From NCBI GenBank assembly GCA_934162195.1, contig CAKPHO010000004.1:8326-72325 (forward strand): a stretch of DNA of 64,000 nucleotides, given 5' to 3'. The notes under the pieces were generated by a model. That model was not told the origin of the DNA. It searched no databases and was given only the letters and a program-made list of their open reading frames with translations. Each line of letters starts with the position of its first letter. Position 1 is the stretch's first letter. The stretch comes from an uncultured Bacilli bacterium. GTDB taxonomy: Bacteria; Bacillota_I; Bacilli_A; RF39; UBA660. This document shows, in pieces, positions 25,893 to 34,710 of the stretch. A program made the translations under genes and the position numbers.

Positions 25893-26993
25893 TTAATTGT
25901 TTAAAATAGAATTTGGTAACGTTATAACCGGTCGAAGAACACGATATGTTGTTTCCGCCAAACAATTTTCTTGTGAACTCATTAGTGTATCACAATTTGG
26001 ATGTGAAAAATTTGTTCCCGTTATATATCCGTCATATCCACTATTTGTTGTACTTACAGTAAGAGTTAGTTCATATTTATTATTTGAGCATCCTCCCATA
26101 CCATCTGGTTCACATGTTGTATAGTCAATTTCATCCTTTGTAATTGTTCTCGCTTTTAGGCCACTAAAATCTGATGTATAGCTTTTTGTTGTTGTTTGGC
26201 ATCCAGAAGCTCCGTAATAACTGCAATCAGAAGTACCAAAATTTGTAACTACTTTTATCGTTGATGAATATGAATCATCTCTGATTAGTCCTTTACTCCA
26301 ATTACTAGTAATTTCTGATAATTTACTCATTATTAAAGTTGGACCATTGACAGTTCCCCAGCCTGAACTAAATTTAGAATCCGTCATCATTGCTTCAAAA
26401 GAATTTTCATTTCCTGTTGAATTTGCTATTATTAACCAATTATAGCAAGTGTCTCCTGATGTACATTTTTTATAATTCACAGGATCAAATTTAAATTTGG
26501 TTCCTACTGTACCACCCGAGTAACTACAACTTTTACTTTTAAAGCAGCTTTTAGAAGGAACCGGCTGTGGACTTTTATCAGCAGGTATGGCAATGTAACT
26601 TTTACTGTTTAAATCATAGCTAACATCATAATCTCCAACAGTTATAGTTGAATCATTTGTTACTTGGCCATCTTTTATTACAACTGTTCCACCTGTTGGT
26701 CTATCTCCATTTGCATCTACCTCTAGTTTTCCATTTGGTAGGCCTGTTCCTATTAAATTACCATCACTATCTATACTATAGCTTCCATTTGGAATAGCTT
26801 TCCTATTAAGTTCTGAATTAGATATAGCTAACTCTACAGCTCTTATATAATTTTGAGCTGCTATCTCCGCAGATCCTTTCTTTGCATTCTTTATTGTTTT
26901 TGTTACTATCGGTGTTACTATTAGTGCTATTGTTGCTAACACTACTATTACTGCTAGTAATTCAATTAAAGTAAAACCTTTTTTATTTTTCAT
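25893..26993 (-). CDS. Prepilin-like protein E
   Basis: 366 residues from the ATG at 26993 (AAGGAGG upstream). Signal MKNKKG before FTLIELLAVIVVLA. The middle domain (NGSYSIDSDGNLIGTGLPNG, GGTVVIKDGQVTNDSTIT) matches prepilins B and F. The tip is different: Cys-rich (SCFKSKSCSYSGG, CTSGDTCYNW, CSYYGASGCQ) and ending YRVLRPVITLPN, a variant of the GVRPVI ending. Ten or more Cys suggest disulphide-stabilised loops. I see no promoter between it and the leader-element terminator at 27046-27100, so its expression may depend on readthrough of that terminator. Confidence 0.77.
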   Translation of the reverse strand: MKNKKGFTLIELLAVIVVLATIALIVTPIVTKTIKNAKKGSAEIAAQNYIRAVELAISNSELNRKAIPNGSYSIDSDGNLIGTGLPNGKLEVDANGDRPTGGTVVIKDGQVTNDSTITVGDYDVSYDLNSKSYIAIPADKSPQPVPSKSCFKSKSCSYSGGTVGTKFKFDPVNYKKCTSGDTCYNWLIIANSTGNENSFEAMMTDSKFSSGWGTVNGPTLIMSKLSEITSNWSKGLIRDDSYSSTIKVVTNFGTSDCSYYGASGCQTTTKSYTSDFSGLKARTITKDEIDYTTCEPDGMGGCSNNKYELTLTVSTTNSGYDGYITGTNFSHPNCDTLMSSQENCLAETTYRVLRPVITLPNSILNN

Positions 26994-27045
26994 ATTATCT
27001 TTCCTCCTTCTTTTATTTAGATTTACTTTATTTAGTAAAGGTACA

Positions 27046-27100
27046 TCAAAAAAACACAAAGAAATCTAGACTATCAAAAAGTCTAGAAACTTTGTGTTTT
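27046..27100 (-). terminator. Terminator of leader element, copy 1
   Basis: Minus strand stem AACACAAAG/CTTTGTGTT with an inner TCTAGAC/GTCTAGA stem separated by a small internal loop, followed by about eight T residues. It lies between the 19-codon ORF and prepilin E and could act as an attenuator for the latter. Confidence 0.8.
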
Positions 27101-27126
27101 CTTTATTTTTTATTATTATAGTATGA

Positions 27127-27186
27127 TTAAATAACCCCCCCCCAGATTAGGTTTTGTGCTAAATTTATATTTACATCTTTAACCAT
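27127..27186 (-). CDS. 19-residue leader peptide with a G9 tract, copy 1
   Basis: Frame MVKDVNINLAQNLIWGGVI, preceded by GGTAGTGAT and driven by a consensus promoter. The Trp-Gly-Gly-Val codons are formed by nine consecutive G (coding strand; 27135-27143). Copy 2 at 41740-41799 differs in 4 of 60 bases, two of them synonymous, and keeps start, stop, ribosome site and G9 tract. No similarity to a known peptide. It may be a translated leader or a fortuitous frame in a conserved RNA. Confidence 0.5.
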   Translation of the reverse strand: MVKDVNINLAQNLIWGGVI

Positions 27187-27210
27187 ACTATCACTACCTT
27201 TACTGTATTA

Positions 27211-27240
27211 ATTATACATTTTTATATTTATTGTTGTCAA
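27211..27240 (-). promoter_or_regulatory. Consensus promoter of leader element, copy 1
   Basis: Minus strand TTGACA (27235-27240), 18 bases, TATAAT (27211-27216), three bases past the ftsK stop. Predicted start about 18-20 bases before the 19-codon frame. Confidence 0.8.
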
Positions 27241-27243
27241 TAA

Positions 27244-29472
27244 TTACTCATCTTTGTTCTCTAGTTTTACTAGTACTTCACGAGGTTTAGATCCATTACT
27301 TGGTCCTACTATTCCACGTTCTTCCAATAAATCTATACAACGAGCAGCTCTATTGTATCCAAGTCTAAATCTGCGTTGTAATAGTGATGCACTAGCTTTT
27401 CCTTGTGTTACAACAAACTCAACTATTTCATTATAAAGTGGTTCTTCATAATCGTCTTTATTTTCTGTCATTGTTGTTGCATGAGCTTCTTCTTCATCCA
27501 TAGCAAGTGTTTCATCATAACGAGCTTTTTGTTGTGATATTGTATAATCAACAATTGCTTTTATTTCTTCATCAGATATGAAGGTGCCTTGAACTCGGAC
27601 TGGCGTGTTTTCTCCTTGTGGTAAGAAAAGCATATCTCCTTTTCCTAAAAGTTTTTCTGCACCTGTCATATCCAAAATAGTACGTGAATCAATACTTGAT
27701 GATACAGCAAATGAAATACGAGATGGAATATTAGCTTTAACAACTCCAGTAATAACATCTGTAGATGGTCTTTGTGTTGCTACTATTAAATGTATTCCTG
27801 CCGCACGTGCCATCTGTGTAATACGCATAATAGAATCTTCTACTTCTTTAGCTGCTACTAACATTAAGTCGGCAAGCTCATCGATGATAACGACAATAAA
27901 TGGCATCTTTTGAATTTGTCCTGCTTCATCAGTGTTTTTATTCTTCTTTTCAACATAAGCGTTATACCCGGCTATATTTTTTGTGCCACTAGCTTCAAAA
28001 ACGTCATATCTTCTTTCCATCTCTGAAACTATTTTCTTTAAAACATTATTAGCTTTTCTTGGATCACTTACAACTGGTGTAAGAAGATGTGGAACACCAT
28101 TATACATAGAAAGTTCTACCTTTTTAGGATCCACTAAAACAAGTTTTACTTCTTCTGGTTTTGTACGCATCAATATTGATGTAATAATACTATTGATACA
28201 TACAGATTTACCACTACCTGTAGAACCTGCTACTAAAAGATGTGGTGTTTTATTTATTTCACAATAAATTGGTTTACCCATGATGTTCTTACCTAACGTA
28301 ACAAGTAATTTACTATCATCCATAGATTTTGGTATTGTCTCTAATATTTCACGAACAGTAACCATAGATATTGTTTTATTTGGTATTTCGATTCCTATTG
28401 TACGCTTACCTGGAATAGGAGCCTGAATACGAACATCTTTTGCTGCTGTAGCAAGAGCTATTTCTCTATTTATACCTAAAATCTTACTAACTTTAGTACC
28501 TGCTTTTACTTCCATTTCATATTGTGTAACCGCAGGTCCAACATTAGCTGCAACAACTTTCCCTTCTATTCCAAAATCATGGAATACTTCTTCTAAAACT
28601 CCGACATTATCTTTAATTGCCGCTTTATTTTCATCATTCTTTTTTCTTGGAGGCAATTTCAATAAAGAAATTGGTGGAAATTTATAACCATTATTTATAG
28701 TTACTACTGCTTCTTTTGTTTTTGGTTCAATAATATCTAAAGATGGTACAGCATCTTTATTTTTTTCTTCATTATTACCATTATTAATATTTTCAGAAGT
28801 ATGAATTAATTCATCCATACTTGATATAACAACTTTGTTATCTTTTTCATAGTTATCTTCAGCTATCTTAATATCAGCTCTATCTTTAACTTTTTCGTTA
28901 TGCTTAATAACCTCTTTAATTTTATTTTTACTCTTTGTAAACATTTCATAAATACTCATACCGGTAAACATTACAATACCACAAATAAGTAAAACTATAC
29001 ACACTACTCTAGTACCATTAATAGTAAATAACTTTACAAAAAGCACTGAAAGAACTGCTCCTATAATTCCTCCACCTTGTATTTTTTCTACTCCATTAAT
29101 TGCACCCATCAAGTTATCAACTGTTTCTTTAACAACTTCAAATCCTTGCAAATCTAAATTTTTCATATAGTTAGCATGAAATAAGATAAGGAGTGCTAAA
29201 GAGAAAATATATATTCCAACAAGCTTTGATGTAAAAAAGTCAGGTTTTTCTCTTTTTACTATCATGTATACTCCAACAATGAAGACACATGCAAGTAAAA
29301 TTGTATATGCTGTTCCCACTAAAAAACTAGCAAATCCTGATAAAAAATTACCAACAATTCCAAATTGACATATTCCTATTATTGCTATAGCTATTAAAAC
29401 AACACCTGTTAGTTCTACACTATAATTACTACTTGGTTTTTTAGTTTCTTTTCTTTTTTTCTTCTTAGCCAT
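27244..29472 (-). CDS. ftsK: DNA translocase FtsK/SpoIIIE
   Basis: 742 residues. Four N-terminal membrane segments (about 20-175), an acidic linker, then the RecA-like motor with Walker A GSTGSGKSVCIN, Walker B IVVIIDELADLM and the conserved QMARAAGIHLIVATQRPS. The C-terminal gamma domain (GKASASLLQRRFRLGYNRAAR) is the winged helix that reads directional sequences. It pumps chromosomal DNA through division septa, and in spore formers also into the forespore. The start has an AGGAGG-type site. Confidence 0.93.
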   Translation of the reverse strand: MAKKKKRKETKKPSSNYSVELTGVVLIAIAIIGICQFGIVGNFLSGFASFLVGTAYTILLACVFIVGVYMIVKREKPDFFTSKLVGIYIFSLALLILFHANYMKNLDLQGFEVVKETVDNLMGAINGVEKIQGGGIIGAVLSVLFVKLFTINGTRVVCIVLLICGIVMFTGMSIYEMFTKSKNKIKEVIKHNEKVKDRADIKIAEDNYEKDNKVVISSMDELIHTSENINNGNNEEKNKDAVPSLDIIEPKTKEAVVTINNGYKFPPISLLKLPPRKKNDENKAAIKDNVGVLEEVFHDFGIEGKVVAANVGPAVTQYEMEVKAGTKVSKILGINREIALATAAKDVRIQAPIPGKRTIGIEIPNKTISMVTVREILETIPKSMDDSKLLVTLGKNIMGKPIYCEINKTPHLLVAGSTGSGKSVCINSIITSILMRTKPEEVKLVLVDPKKVELSMYNGVPHLLTPVVSDPRKANNVLKKIVSEMERRYDVFEASGTKNIAGYNAYVEKKNKNTDEAGQIQKMPFIVVIIDELADLMLVAAKEVEDSIMRITQMARAAGIHLIVATQRPSTDVITGVVKANIPSRISFAVSSSIDSRTILDMTGAEKLLGKGDMLFLPQGENTPVRVQGTFISDEEIKAIVDYTISQQKARYDETLAMDEEEAHATTMTENKDDYEEPLYNEIVEFVVTQGKASASLLQRRFRLGYNRAARCIDLLEERGIVGPSNGSKPREVLVKLENKDE

Positions 29473-29520
29473 GATACATCCTCCTAGCGTCTAAATATAT
29501 TATAACACAAATTATAATTT

Positions 29521-29552
29521 AATGAAGAAAAAAAGCAAGATTTCTTGCTTTA
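29521..29552 (-). terminator. Terminator after alaS
   Basis: AAAGCAAG/CTTGCTTT stem followed on the minus strand by a T run, just past the alaS stop. Confidence 0.8.
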
Positions 29553-29555
29553 TGA

Positions 29556-31307
29556 TTACTCTAGAATAGCTTTTATTCTTCTAACTCCAGCACTACTAGC
29601 TTCCTCTTTTTTAATTTTAAATGTTCCAAGTTCACTAGTATTTTTAACGTGAGGCCCACCACATAATTCATGGGAAATATCACCAATACTATAAACAGTT
29701 ACAATGTCTGGATATTTATCAATAAACATACACTCTGCTCCTGATTTAAGAGCTTCTTCTTTTTTCATTTCTTTTACAGTAACATCTAGACCTTCTTTAA
29801 TCCATTTATTTACTAATTCTTCTGTCTTAGCTTTCTCTTCATCTGTTAACTTATGATCACAAGAAAAGTCAAATCTCATTCTTTCGTCAGTTATATTAGA
29901 TCCTTTTTGATGTACGTCTTGTCCTACTACTTGTTTTAATGCCGCATTTAATAAATGAGTTGCTGTATGATATTTAGTTTCAATAACACTATCCCCAGCT
30001 AGTCCACCTTTAAACTTACCTTGACTAGCAGTACGCGATAATTCTTGATGAGCTTTAAATTTTTCTTTAAAGCCTTCAATATCAACCTTAATATTTTTTT
30101 CTTTCGCTAGTTCCTCTGTAAGTTCAATTGGGAAACCATATGTATCATAAAGTTTAAATGCTAAATCTTTATTTAACATACCATCATTAATATTGTTAGT
30201 AATTTTTTCAAATTCTCTTAAACCTTTTTCTAGAGTACGATTGAATTTAACTTTTTCTTTCGCTAGTTCTTCTAAAACAATATTTTTATTAGCTTCTATT
30301 TCACTATAATATTTAATATATTTATCAATAATCATATTAGCTATATCTTGTTCCCAATTACTATTGATATCAATATTTAATTTTTTAGCATGTCTTATTG
30401 CTCTTCTTATTAATCTTCTTAGAATATATCCCTGATCAGTATTAGATGGTCTAATTCCAGCATTATCAGCAAGAATAAATACAGCACTTCTGATATGGTC
30501 AGCAATTATTCTCATACTTTCTGGATTTTCTTCATAGCTTACATTAGACATAGACTCTATTTTTTTAATTATATCAATCCATACTGATGATAAGTAGTTA
30601 TCATCAACGCCTTCTAAAACAGCAACCACTCTTTCAAGCCCCATACCTGTATCAACATTCTTTTTAGGAAGTTCTGTAACATTACCATCTTTGTCTTTAT
30701 TATATTGCATAAAAACATTATTCCATATTTCTACCCAACGTTCATCATTTGGATTAAAAACATCTGGGACTGGCTCTTCGCTTCTCCAATAGAAAATCTC
30801 TGTATCTCCCCCACAAGGTCCTGATTCACCTGCAATCCAGAAGTTATTAGATGCATCTAAATATGCAATTCTTTCTTTTTTAATACCATGATTCATCCAT
30901 GCATTGGCACTTACCTCGTCACGTGGGATATCTTTATCTCCCTCAAATACAGTTACTGCAAGTTTTTCAACTGGTATTTTTAAAACACTAGTTAAAAATT
31001 CAAAACTATAAGCTATACTTTCTTCTTTAAAATAATCTCCTAAACTCCAGTTACCTAACATTTCAAAGAAAGTGTGATGTGTTTTATCTCCAATACTATC
31101 TAAATCATTAGTTCTAATACATTTTTGATAGTCACATAGTCTTGTCCCATATGGATGTGGTTGTCCCATTAAATATGGTATTAATGGTTGCATCCCTGCT
31201 GTGTTAAATAATACACTTGAATCATTTTCAGGTACAACTGGTGCACTTGGTATTTGTTTGTGTCCTTTACTTACAAAATAATTTATATATAAATCTTTAA
31301 GATTCAT
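29556..31307 (-). CDS. alaS: Alanyl-tRNA synthetase, minimal form without C-Ala domain
   Basis: 583 residues against about 870 in most bacteria. The catalytic domain (PSAPVVPENDSSVLFNTAGMQ, THHTFFEMLGNWSLGDYFK, GMGLERVVAVLEG) and the tRNA-recognition region are complete. A compact editing domain keeps the zinc ligands in HTATHLLNAAL and CGGPH. The frame then ends without the DHHA1/C-Ala region, and a terminator follows at once, so this is not a sequencing truncation within the window. It is the last gene of an operon with two kinases behind an alanine T-box (specifier GCU). Confidence 0.93.
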   Translation of the reverse strand: MNLKDLYINYFVSKGHKQIPSAPVVPENDSSVLFNTAGMQPLIPYLMGQPHPYGTRLCDYQKCIRTNDLDSIGDKTHHTFFEMLGNWSLGDYFKEESIAYSFEFLTSVLKIPVEKLAVTVFEGDKDIPRDEVSANAWMNHGIKKERIAYLDASNNFWIAGESGPCGGDTEIFYWRSEEPVPDVFNPNDERWVEIWNNVFMQYNKDKDGNVTELPKKNVDTGMGLERVVAVLEGVDDNYLSSVWIDIIKKIESMSNVSYEENPESMRIIADHIRSAVFILADNAGIRPSNTDQGYILRRLIRRAIRHAKKLNIDINSNWEQDIANMIIDKYIKYYSEIEANKNIVLEELAKEKVKFNRTLEKGLREFEKITNNINDGMLNKDLAFKLYDTYGFPIELTEELAKEKNIKVDIEGFKEKFKAHQELSRTASQGKFKGGLAGDSVIETKYHTATHLLNAALKQVVGQDVHQKGSNITDERMRFDFSCDHKLTDEEKAKTEELVNKWIKEGLDVTVKEMKKEEALKSGAECMFIDKYPDIVTVYSIGDISHELCGGPHVKNTSELGTFKIKKEEASSAGVRRIKAILE

Positions 31308-31308
31308 T

Positions 31309-31860
31309 TTACTCCTCCTCTAACATCTTATTATAAACTTTTTCTATATTTTTCATGTATTCTTTCTCGCTATCATTATTTAAAATAAAGTAATCTGCAT
31401 AACAGATTGGTCCACCTTTTTCTAGATTTTCTATTTCAGATATGTCACGAGTAACAGCTTGTTCATAATTAAATGGTCTAACTTCTCTATTATTTAATCT
31501 ATCATATCTTTTTTCTTTATCAACAACAATAGAAATAAATTTTATATTTGGAAATTCTTGTTTTAATATTTTTAATTCACTCCAAGAATAAACTCCATCT
31601 AAAACAACATTACCCTTTTCTAAAGATGATCTAATATCATCAATCAAAACATGAGCATACGCTCCCATACCAAAATCACGTCTAAGTCGTTCTCTCATCA
31701 TTTTTTCATTTTCAGGTGTTACTTCTAAGCCTTCTTCTGCCAATTTTTTCATAGTTACTCCGCCAAAATATATAACTTCATAACCATGATCTTTAAAAAA
31801 TGTGGTTGCAACTGACTTGCCAGATCCACACATACCTACGATTGCTACTAATCTATTCAT
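31309..31860 (-). CDS. P-loop nucleotide kinase-like protein (UPF0200/dephospho-CoA kinase type)
   Basis: 183 residues with Walker A GMCGSGKSVA at the start, followed by a helical lid region and VDKEKRYDRLNNRE. The pattern resembles UPF0200 and distant dephospho-CoA kinases; a CoaE assignment would be too strong. It ends one base before alaS and overlaps the upstream kinase gene by eight bases, so all three are coupled under the alanine T-box. Confidence 0.65.
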   Translation of the reverse strand: MNRLVAIVGMCGSGKSVATTFFKDHGYEVIYFGGVTMKKLAEEGLEVTPENEKMMRERLRRDFGMGAYAHVLIDDIRSSLEKGNVVLDGVYSWSELKILKQEFPNIKFISIVVDKEKRYDRLNNREVRPFNYEQAVTRDISEIENLEKGGPICYADYFILNNDSEKEYMKNIEKVYNKMLEEE

Positions 31861-32404
31861 AATCCACCTCTTTTAATATTTTATCGATATCTACTTTTAA
31901 TTTATCTAATTCATTATTACTTACTATATAATCAAAATTATTATATCCATCTAATCCTGTTTCTGTAATATGATTCTTTTGATCACTTGTTAAATTACTT
32001 TCATAATTGTTTCTAATAATTCTAATTGTTACCGCATCTTTATATTTATCTTTTACTGATTCTACCTCTTCTACTAGTCTAGCATCAGTTATTATAATAA
32101 CATCAAAGAAATATGAATAAACTTCTATATCCTCTAAAACTCTTCTTATAAATAATTTATTATCTATTTTTTCTTTTATCAGTTCTATTCCTAGTTGTTG
32201 TAAAAGTTCTCTTGGTTTAGTCTCTTCACTACCATCCCATCCACTTATGTTTTTAGCGTATTCTTTTAAATAGCCAGCAAAAGATATAGATATAACTTTT
32301 TTACTAGAATAATAATCTTTTATCATACTAGAAACAGTTTCCTTACCACTTCTAGCTTTACCTGACAATAAAAATATTTTAACTTCTTTTTTTGCAAATT
32401 CCAT
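31853..32404 (-). CDS. Deoxynucleoside monophosphate kinase-like protein
   Basis: 183 residues from the ATG at 32404 (AAGGAGG upstream, just past the T-box terminator). Walker A is SGKARSGKETVSSMI, whose GKxRSGKD/ET form is typical of T4 gp1-like dNMP kinases; IIITDARLVEEVE and IRIIRN follow. Phosphoryl transfer to a nucleotide or cofactor is likely; the substrate cannot be told from sequence. First gene of the alanine T-box operon. Confidence 0.65.
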   Translation of the reverse strand: MEFAKKEVKIFLLSGKARSGKETVSSMIKDYYSSKKVISISFAGYLKEYAKNISGWDGSEETKPRELLQQLGIELIKEKIDNKLFIRRVLEDIEVYSYFFDVIIITDARLVEEVESVKDKYKDAVTIRIIRNNYESNLTSDQKNHITETGLDGYNNFDYIVSNNELDKLKVDIDKILKEVDYE

Positions 32405-32417
32405 AGTTCCTCCTTTA

Positions 32418-32600
32418 TATCTAAATATATAAAAACCACGTGTTTTTCTAGGAACGAAAAACCGTGGTACCATCCTAATTGATCTTAATTTTGATAACGG
32501 TTTCCCGGTGATTATTAATCACACTCCAAAGGAGCTTCAATCAAAACATTTATCTGTTTTCACCAACCACAGACTCTCTTTAAAATATTTTTAATTTACT
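32418..32600 (-). promoter_or_regulatory. Alanine T-box leader (specifier GCU)
   Basis: Minus strand leader with AGAGTCTGTGGTTGGTGAAAA in stem I, specifier GAA-GCT-CC (codon at 32533-32535) and the T-box GGATGGTACCACGG (32462-32475) opening the antiterminator, then an ACCACG/CGTGGT terminator stem with a T run. GCU is an alanine codon, matching alaS two genes downstream. Confidence 0.92.
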
Positions 32601-32617
32601 AATCTTCTTCAACGTTT

Positions 32618-33160
32618 TTATACAGTCATTAATTCTTGTTCTTTTATCTTAAACTTTTCATCAACAATTTTATTATATTTATTAATTAATTCTTGAACAT
32701 CTTCTTGACCACTTTTTATTTCATCTTCAGGCACTTCTAATTTTTTTATATCGTTATTAGCATCTTGTCTAATATTACGAAGCGCTATTTTACATTCTTC
32801 ACAAATCGTTTTAGCTTGTTTTACATATTCTCTTCTTGTATCTTCTGTTAAAATAGGAATATTTAAAATTATTACTTCACCATTATTATTTGGAGTTAGT
32901 CCGACATTTGCTTCATAAATTCCTTTTTCAATAGCTCCTAAAGTAGTTCTATCAAATGGCTTAATCATAAGTTGACGTGCCTCAGGAATAGAAATAGTAG
33001 CAAGTTGTTTTAATGGTGTGTCAACTCCATAATAAGATACCATAACACCATCTAAAATAGCTGGATTTGCACGTCCTGCTCTAATATTAATTAATCTTTT
33101 TTCCATACTCTCAATAGAAGCTTCCATTTTCATTTCTGTTTCCATTAAAATATCATCCAT
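32618..33160 (-). CDS. frr: Ribosome recycling factor
   Basis: 180 residues from the ATG at 33160, with GAGAGGA upstream. Matches RRF throughout: ETEMKMEASIESMEKRLINI, RAGRANPAILDG, TISIPEARQLMIKPFDR and the C-terminal helix ending VDEKFKIKEQELMTV. With EF-G it splits post-termination ribosomes. pyrH and tsf, its usual neighbours, are not next to it here. Confidence 0.96.
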   Translation of the reverse strand: MDDILMETEMKMEASIESMEKRLINIRAGRANPAILDGVMVSYYGVDTPLKQLATISIPEARQLMIKPFDRTTLGAIEKGIYEANVGLTPNNNGEVIILNIPILTEDTRREYVKQAKTICEECKIALRNIRQDANNDIKKLEVPEDEIKSGQEDVQELINKYNKIVDEKFKIKEQELMTV

Positions 33161-33253
33161 ATAATTCATCCTCTCAACTACATATATTATATTATAAAGT
33201 GTTATATTTATCAACAATAAAATTAATTTATAATGAATATTTATCACAAACTG

Positions 33254-33282
33254 TTGAATGCGTAGTTAACTTCTGGTATAAC
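33254..33282 (+). promoter_or_regulatory. Promoter of the small toxin mRNA
   Basis: Plus strand TTGAAT, 17 bases, TATAAC, giving a transcript that starts near 33289 with an untranslated leader of about 58 bases. Confidence 0.6.
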
Positions 33283-33346
33283 CATCATAGGAAACTTCAG
33301 CTGTTTGAGTGTCTACCTCCACCATCAATGAGAGGAGGTTGAAAAA

Positions 33347-33439
33347 ATGAAAATGAAAACTTTTATTATAAAATTTTTAAAACTCATTTCTTTCATTTTA
33401 TTACTTTTAACCTTGTTGGTTTTAGCAATAAAAAAATGA
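33347..33439 (+). CDS. Putative type I toxin, 30-residue hydrophobic peptide
   Basis: Peptide starting MKMKTFIIKF, with one membrane helix (LISFILLLLTLLVLAI) and a Lys-Lys end. A perfect AGGAGG site lies eight bases upstream, but CCTCC at 33316-33320 can pair with it (GGAGG 33334-33338), burying it in a hairpin. TGTCTACC near the 5' end is complementary to GGTAGACA near the 3' end of the same mRNA, allowing end-to-end folding. A convergent antisense RNA covers the 3' part. These are hallmarks of type I toxin mRNAs; the peptide itself matches no named family. Confidence 0.7.
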   Translation: MKMKTFIIKFLKLISFILLLLTLLVLAIKK

Positions 33440-33541
33440 CACTTAAGTCTATGACTTAAATGTCCACCAAATTTAAACGGGTAGACATTCAGCAACCAAA
33501 ACTGAATGTTTCCTTTTTTATTTTATGCAAGTTCTCTTGCT
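33430..33541 (-). ncRNA. Putative antitoxin antisense RNA
   Basis: A minus-strand promoter (TTTACA at 33571-33576, 17 bases, TATTAT at 33548-33553) would start an RNA near 33541. It would end at the GACA.TTAAGT/ACTTAA.TGTC hairpin (33438-33464) followed by seven T residues over the toxin stop codon. The ~110-base RNA is complementary to the toxin mRNA 3' end and carries TGGTGGA, complementary to TCCACCA beside the toxin ribosome site. Confidence 0.6.
33485..33520 (+). terminator. Terminator of the toxin mRNA
   Basis: ACATTCAG/CTGAATGT stem followed on the plus strand by a T-rich run; it lies within the antisense RNA region, as in convergent toxin-antitoxin pairs. Confidence 0.65.
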
Positions 33542-33579
33542 AAATACATAATAACATAAAATTAACTTTATGTAAAGTA

Positions 33580-34701
33580 TTATAAATATTGGTTAATTTT
33601 TTTAAATTCTAAACTATCGTCTAAAGTTGTATTTGAAAGTTCTTCAAATAATTTCTTTTGATCACGAGTTAGTTTCTTAGGAGTTATTACCTTTATAACA
33701 ACATACATATCACCTTTACGTGAAGAATGTACATCTTCTATTCCTTTTCCTTTGATACGATATTTATCATTTGTTTGAGTTCCTGCGGTAATCGTTAAAA
33801 CAACTTTACCATTTAAAGTAGGGACTTCTTTTTTACATCCTAATACCGCATCAGTAATTGTAATTGGTAACTCTAAATATATATCATTTTCTTCACGTTT
33901 AAATAATGGATGTTCTTTTACTCTAAACTCTAAATATACATCTCCATTAGGTCCACCATTAGTTCCAGCGGTACCTTTTCCAGCTAAACGTAATTGATTT
34001 CCAGTGTCTACTCCGGCTGGAACTTTAACTTCTAAAGTCTTTGTTACTTTTAATTTACCAGCTCCACGGCACTTACTACATTTAGTTTCATATATTTTTC
34101 CTTTTCCTCTACAACTAGGACAAGTTGTTCTAGTCATGAAAGAACCAAATAATGTGTGTTGCTCTGTTGTTACTGTACCACTACCATGACAATCAGGACA
34201 ATTTTTTTCTCCATGTCCACCTTTACCATCACATTCACTACATTCTTCCATTATTTCTAATGTAATATCTTTTTTACAACCAAAAGCAGCTTCTTCAAAT
34301 GTTAAATCCATTCTAATTAAGCTATCAGCGCCTCTAGTGGCACGGTTTGAGCCTCTCGATCTACCTCCACCGAATCCAAAATCAAATCCACTTTCTCCAA
34401 AAAGGTCACCGAAAATATCAGAAAAATCGAAACCAGAAAAATCAAATCCACCTGCTCCAGATCCACCTCCGGCACTTTGTTCAAATGCGGCATGGCCAAA
34501 TTGATCATATTGTTTTCTTTTTTGTGGATCAGAAAGTACCGCGTATGCTTCTTGGGCTTCTTTAAATTTTTCAGCAGCATCTGGTTCTTTAGAAACATCG
34601 GGATGATACTTCTTTGCTAATTTACGAAACGCTGATTTTATTTCATCATCCGTAGCAGTTTTACTAACTCCTAGGACCTCGTAATAATCTCTTTTATTCA
34701 T
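33580..34701 (-). CDS. dnaJ: Chaperone DnaJ
   Basis: 373 residues in the classic order: J domain with KKYHPDVSK, a Gly/Phe-rich linker (about 75-125), four CxxCxGxG zinc repeats ([32 protein letters not shown]) and the C-terminal substrate-binding domains. It delivers unfolded clients to DnaK and stimulates its ATPase. It closes the heat-shock gene cluster, separated from dnaK by pepF. Confidence 0.97.
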   Translation of the reverse strand: MNKRDYYEVLGVSKTATDDEIKSAFRKLAKKYHPDVSKEPDAAEKFKEAQEAYAVLSDPQKRKQYDQFGHAAFEQSAGGGSGAGGFDFSGFDFSDIFGDLFGESGFDFGFGGGRSRGSNRATRGADSLIRMDLTFEEAAFGCKKDITLEIMEECSECDGKGGHGEKNCPDCHGSGTVTTEQHTLFGSFMTRTTCPSCRGKGKIYETKCSKCRGAGKLKVTKTLEVKVPAGVDTGNQLRLAGKGTAGTNGGPNGDVYLEFRVKEHPLFKREENDIYLELPITITDAVLGCKKEVPTLNGKVVLTITAGTQTNDKYRIKGKGIEDVHSSRKGDMYVVIKVITPKKLTRDQKKLFEELSNTTLDDSLEFKKINQYL

Positions 34702-34710
34702 TTACATCAC

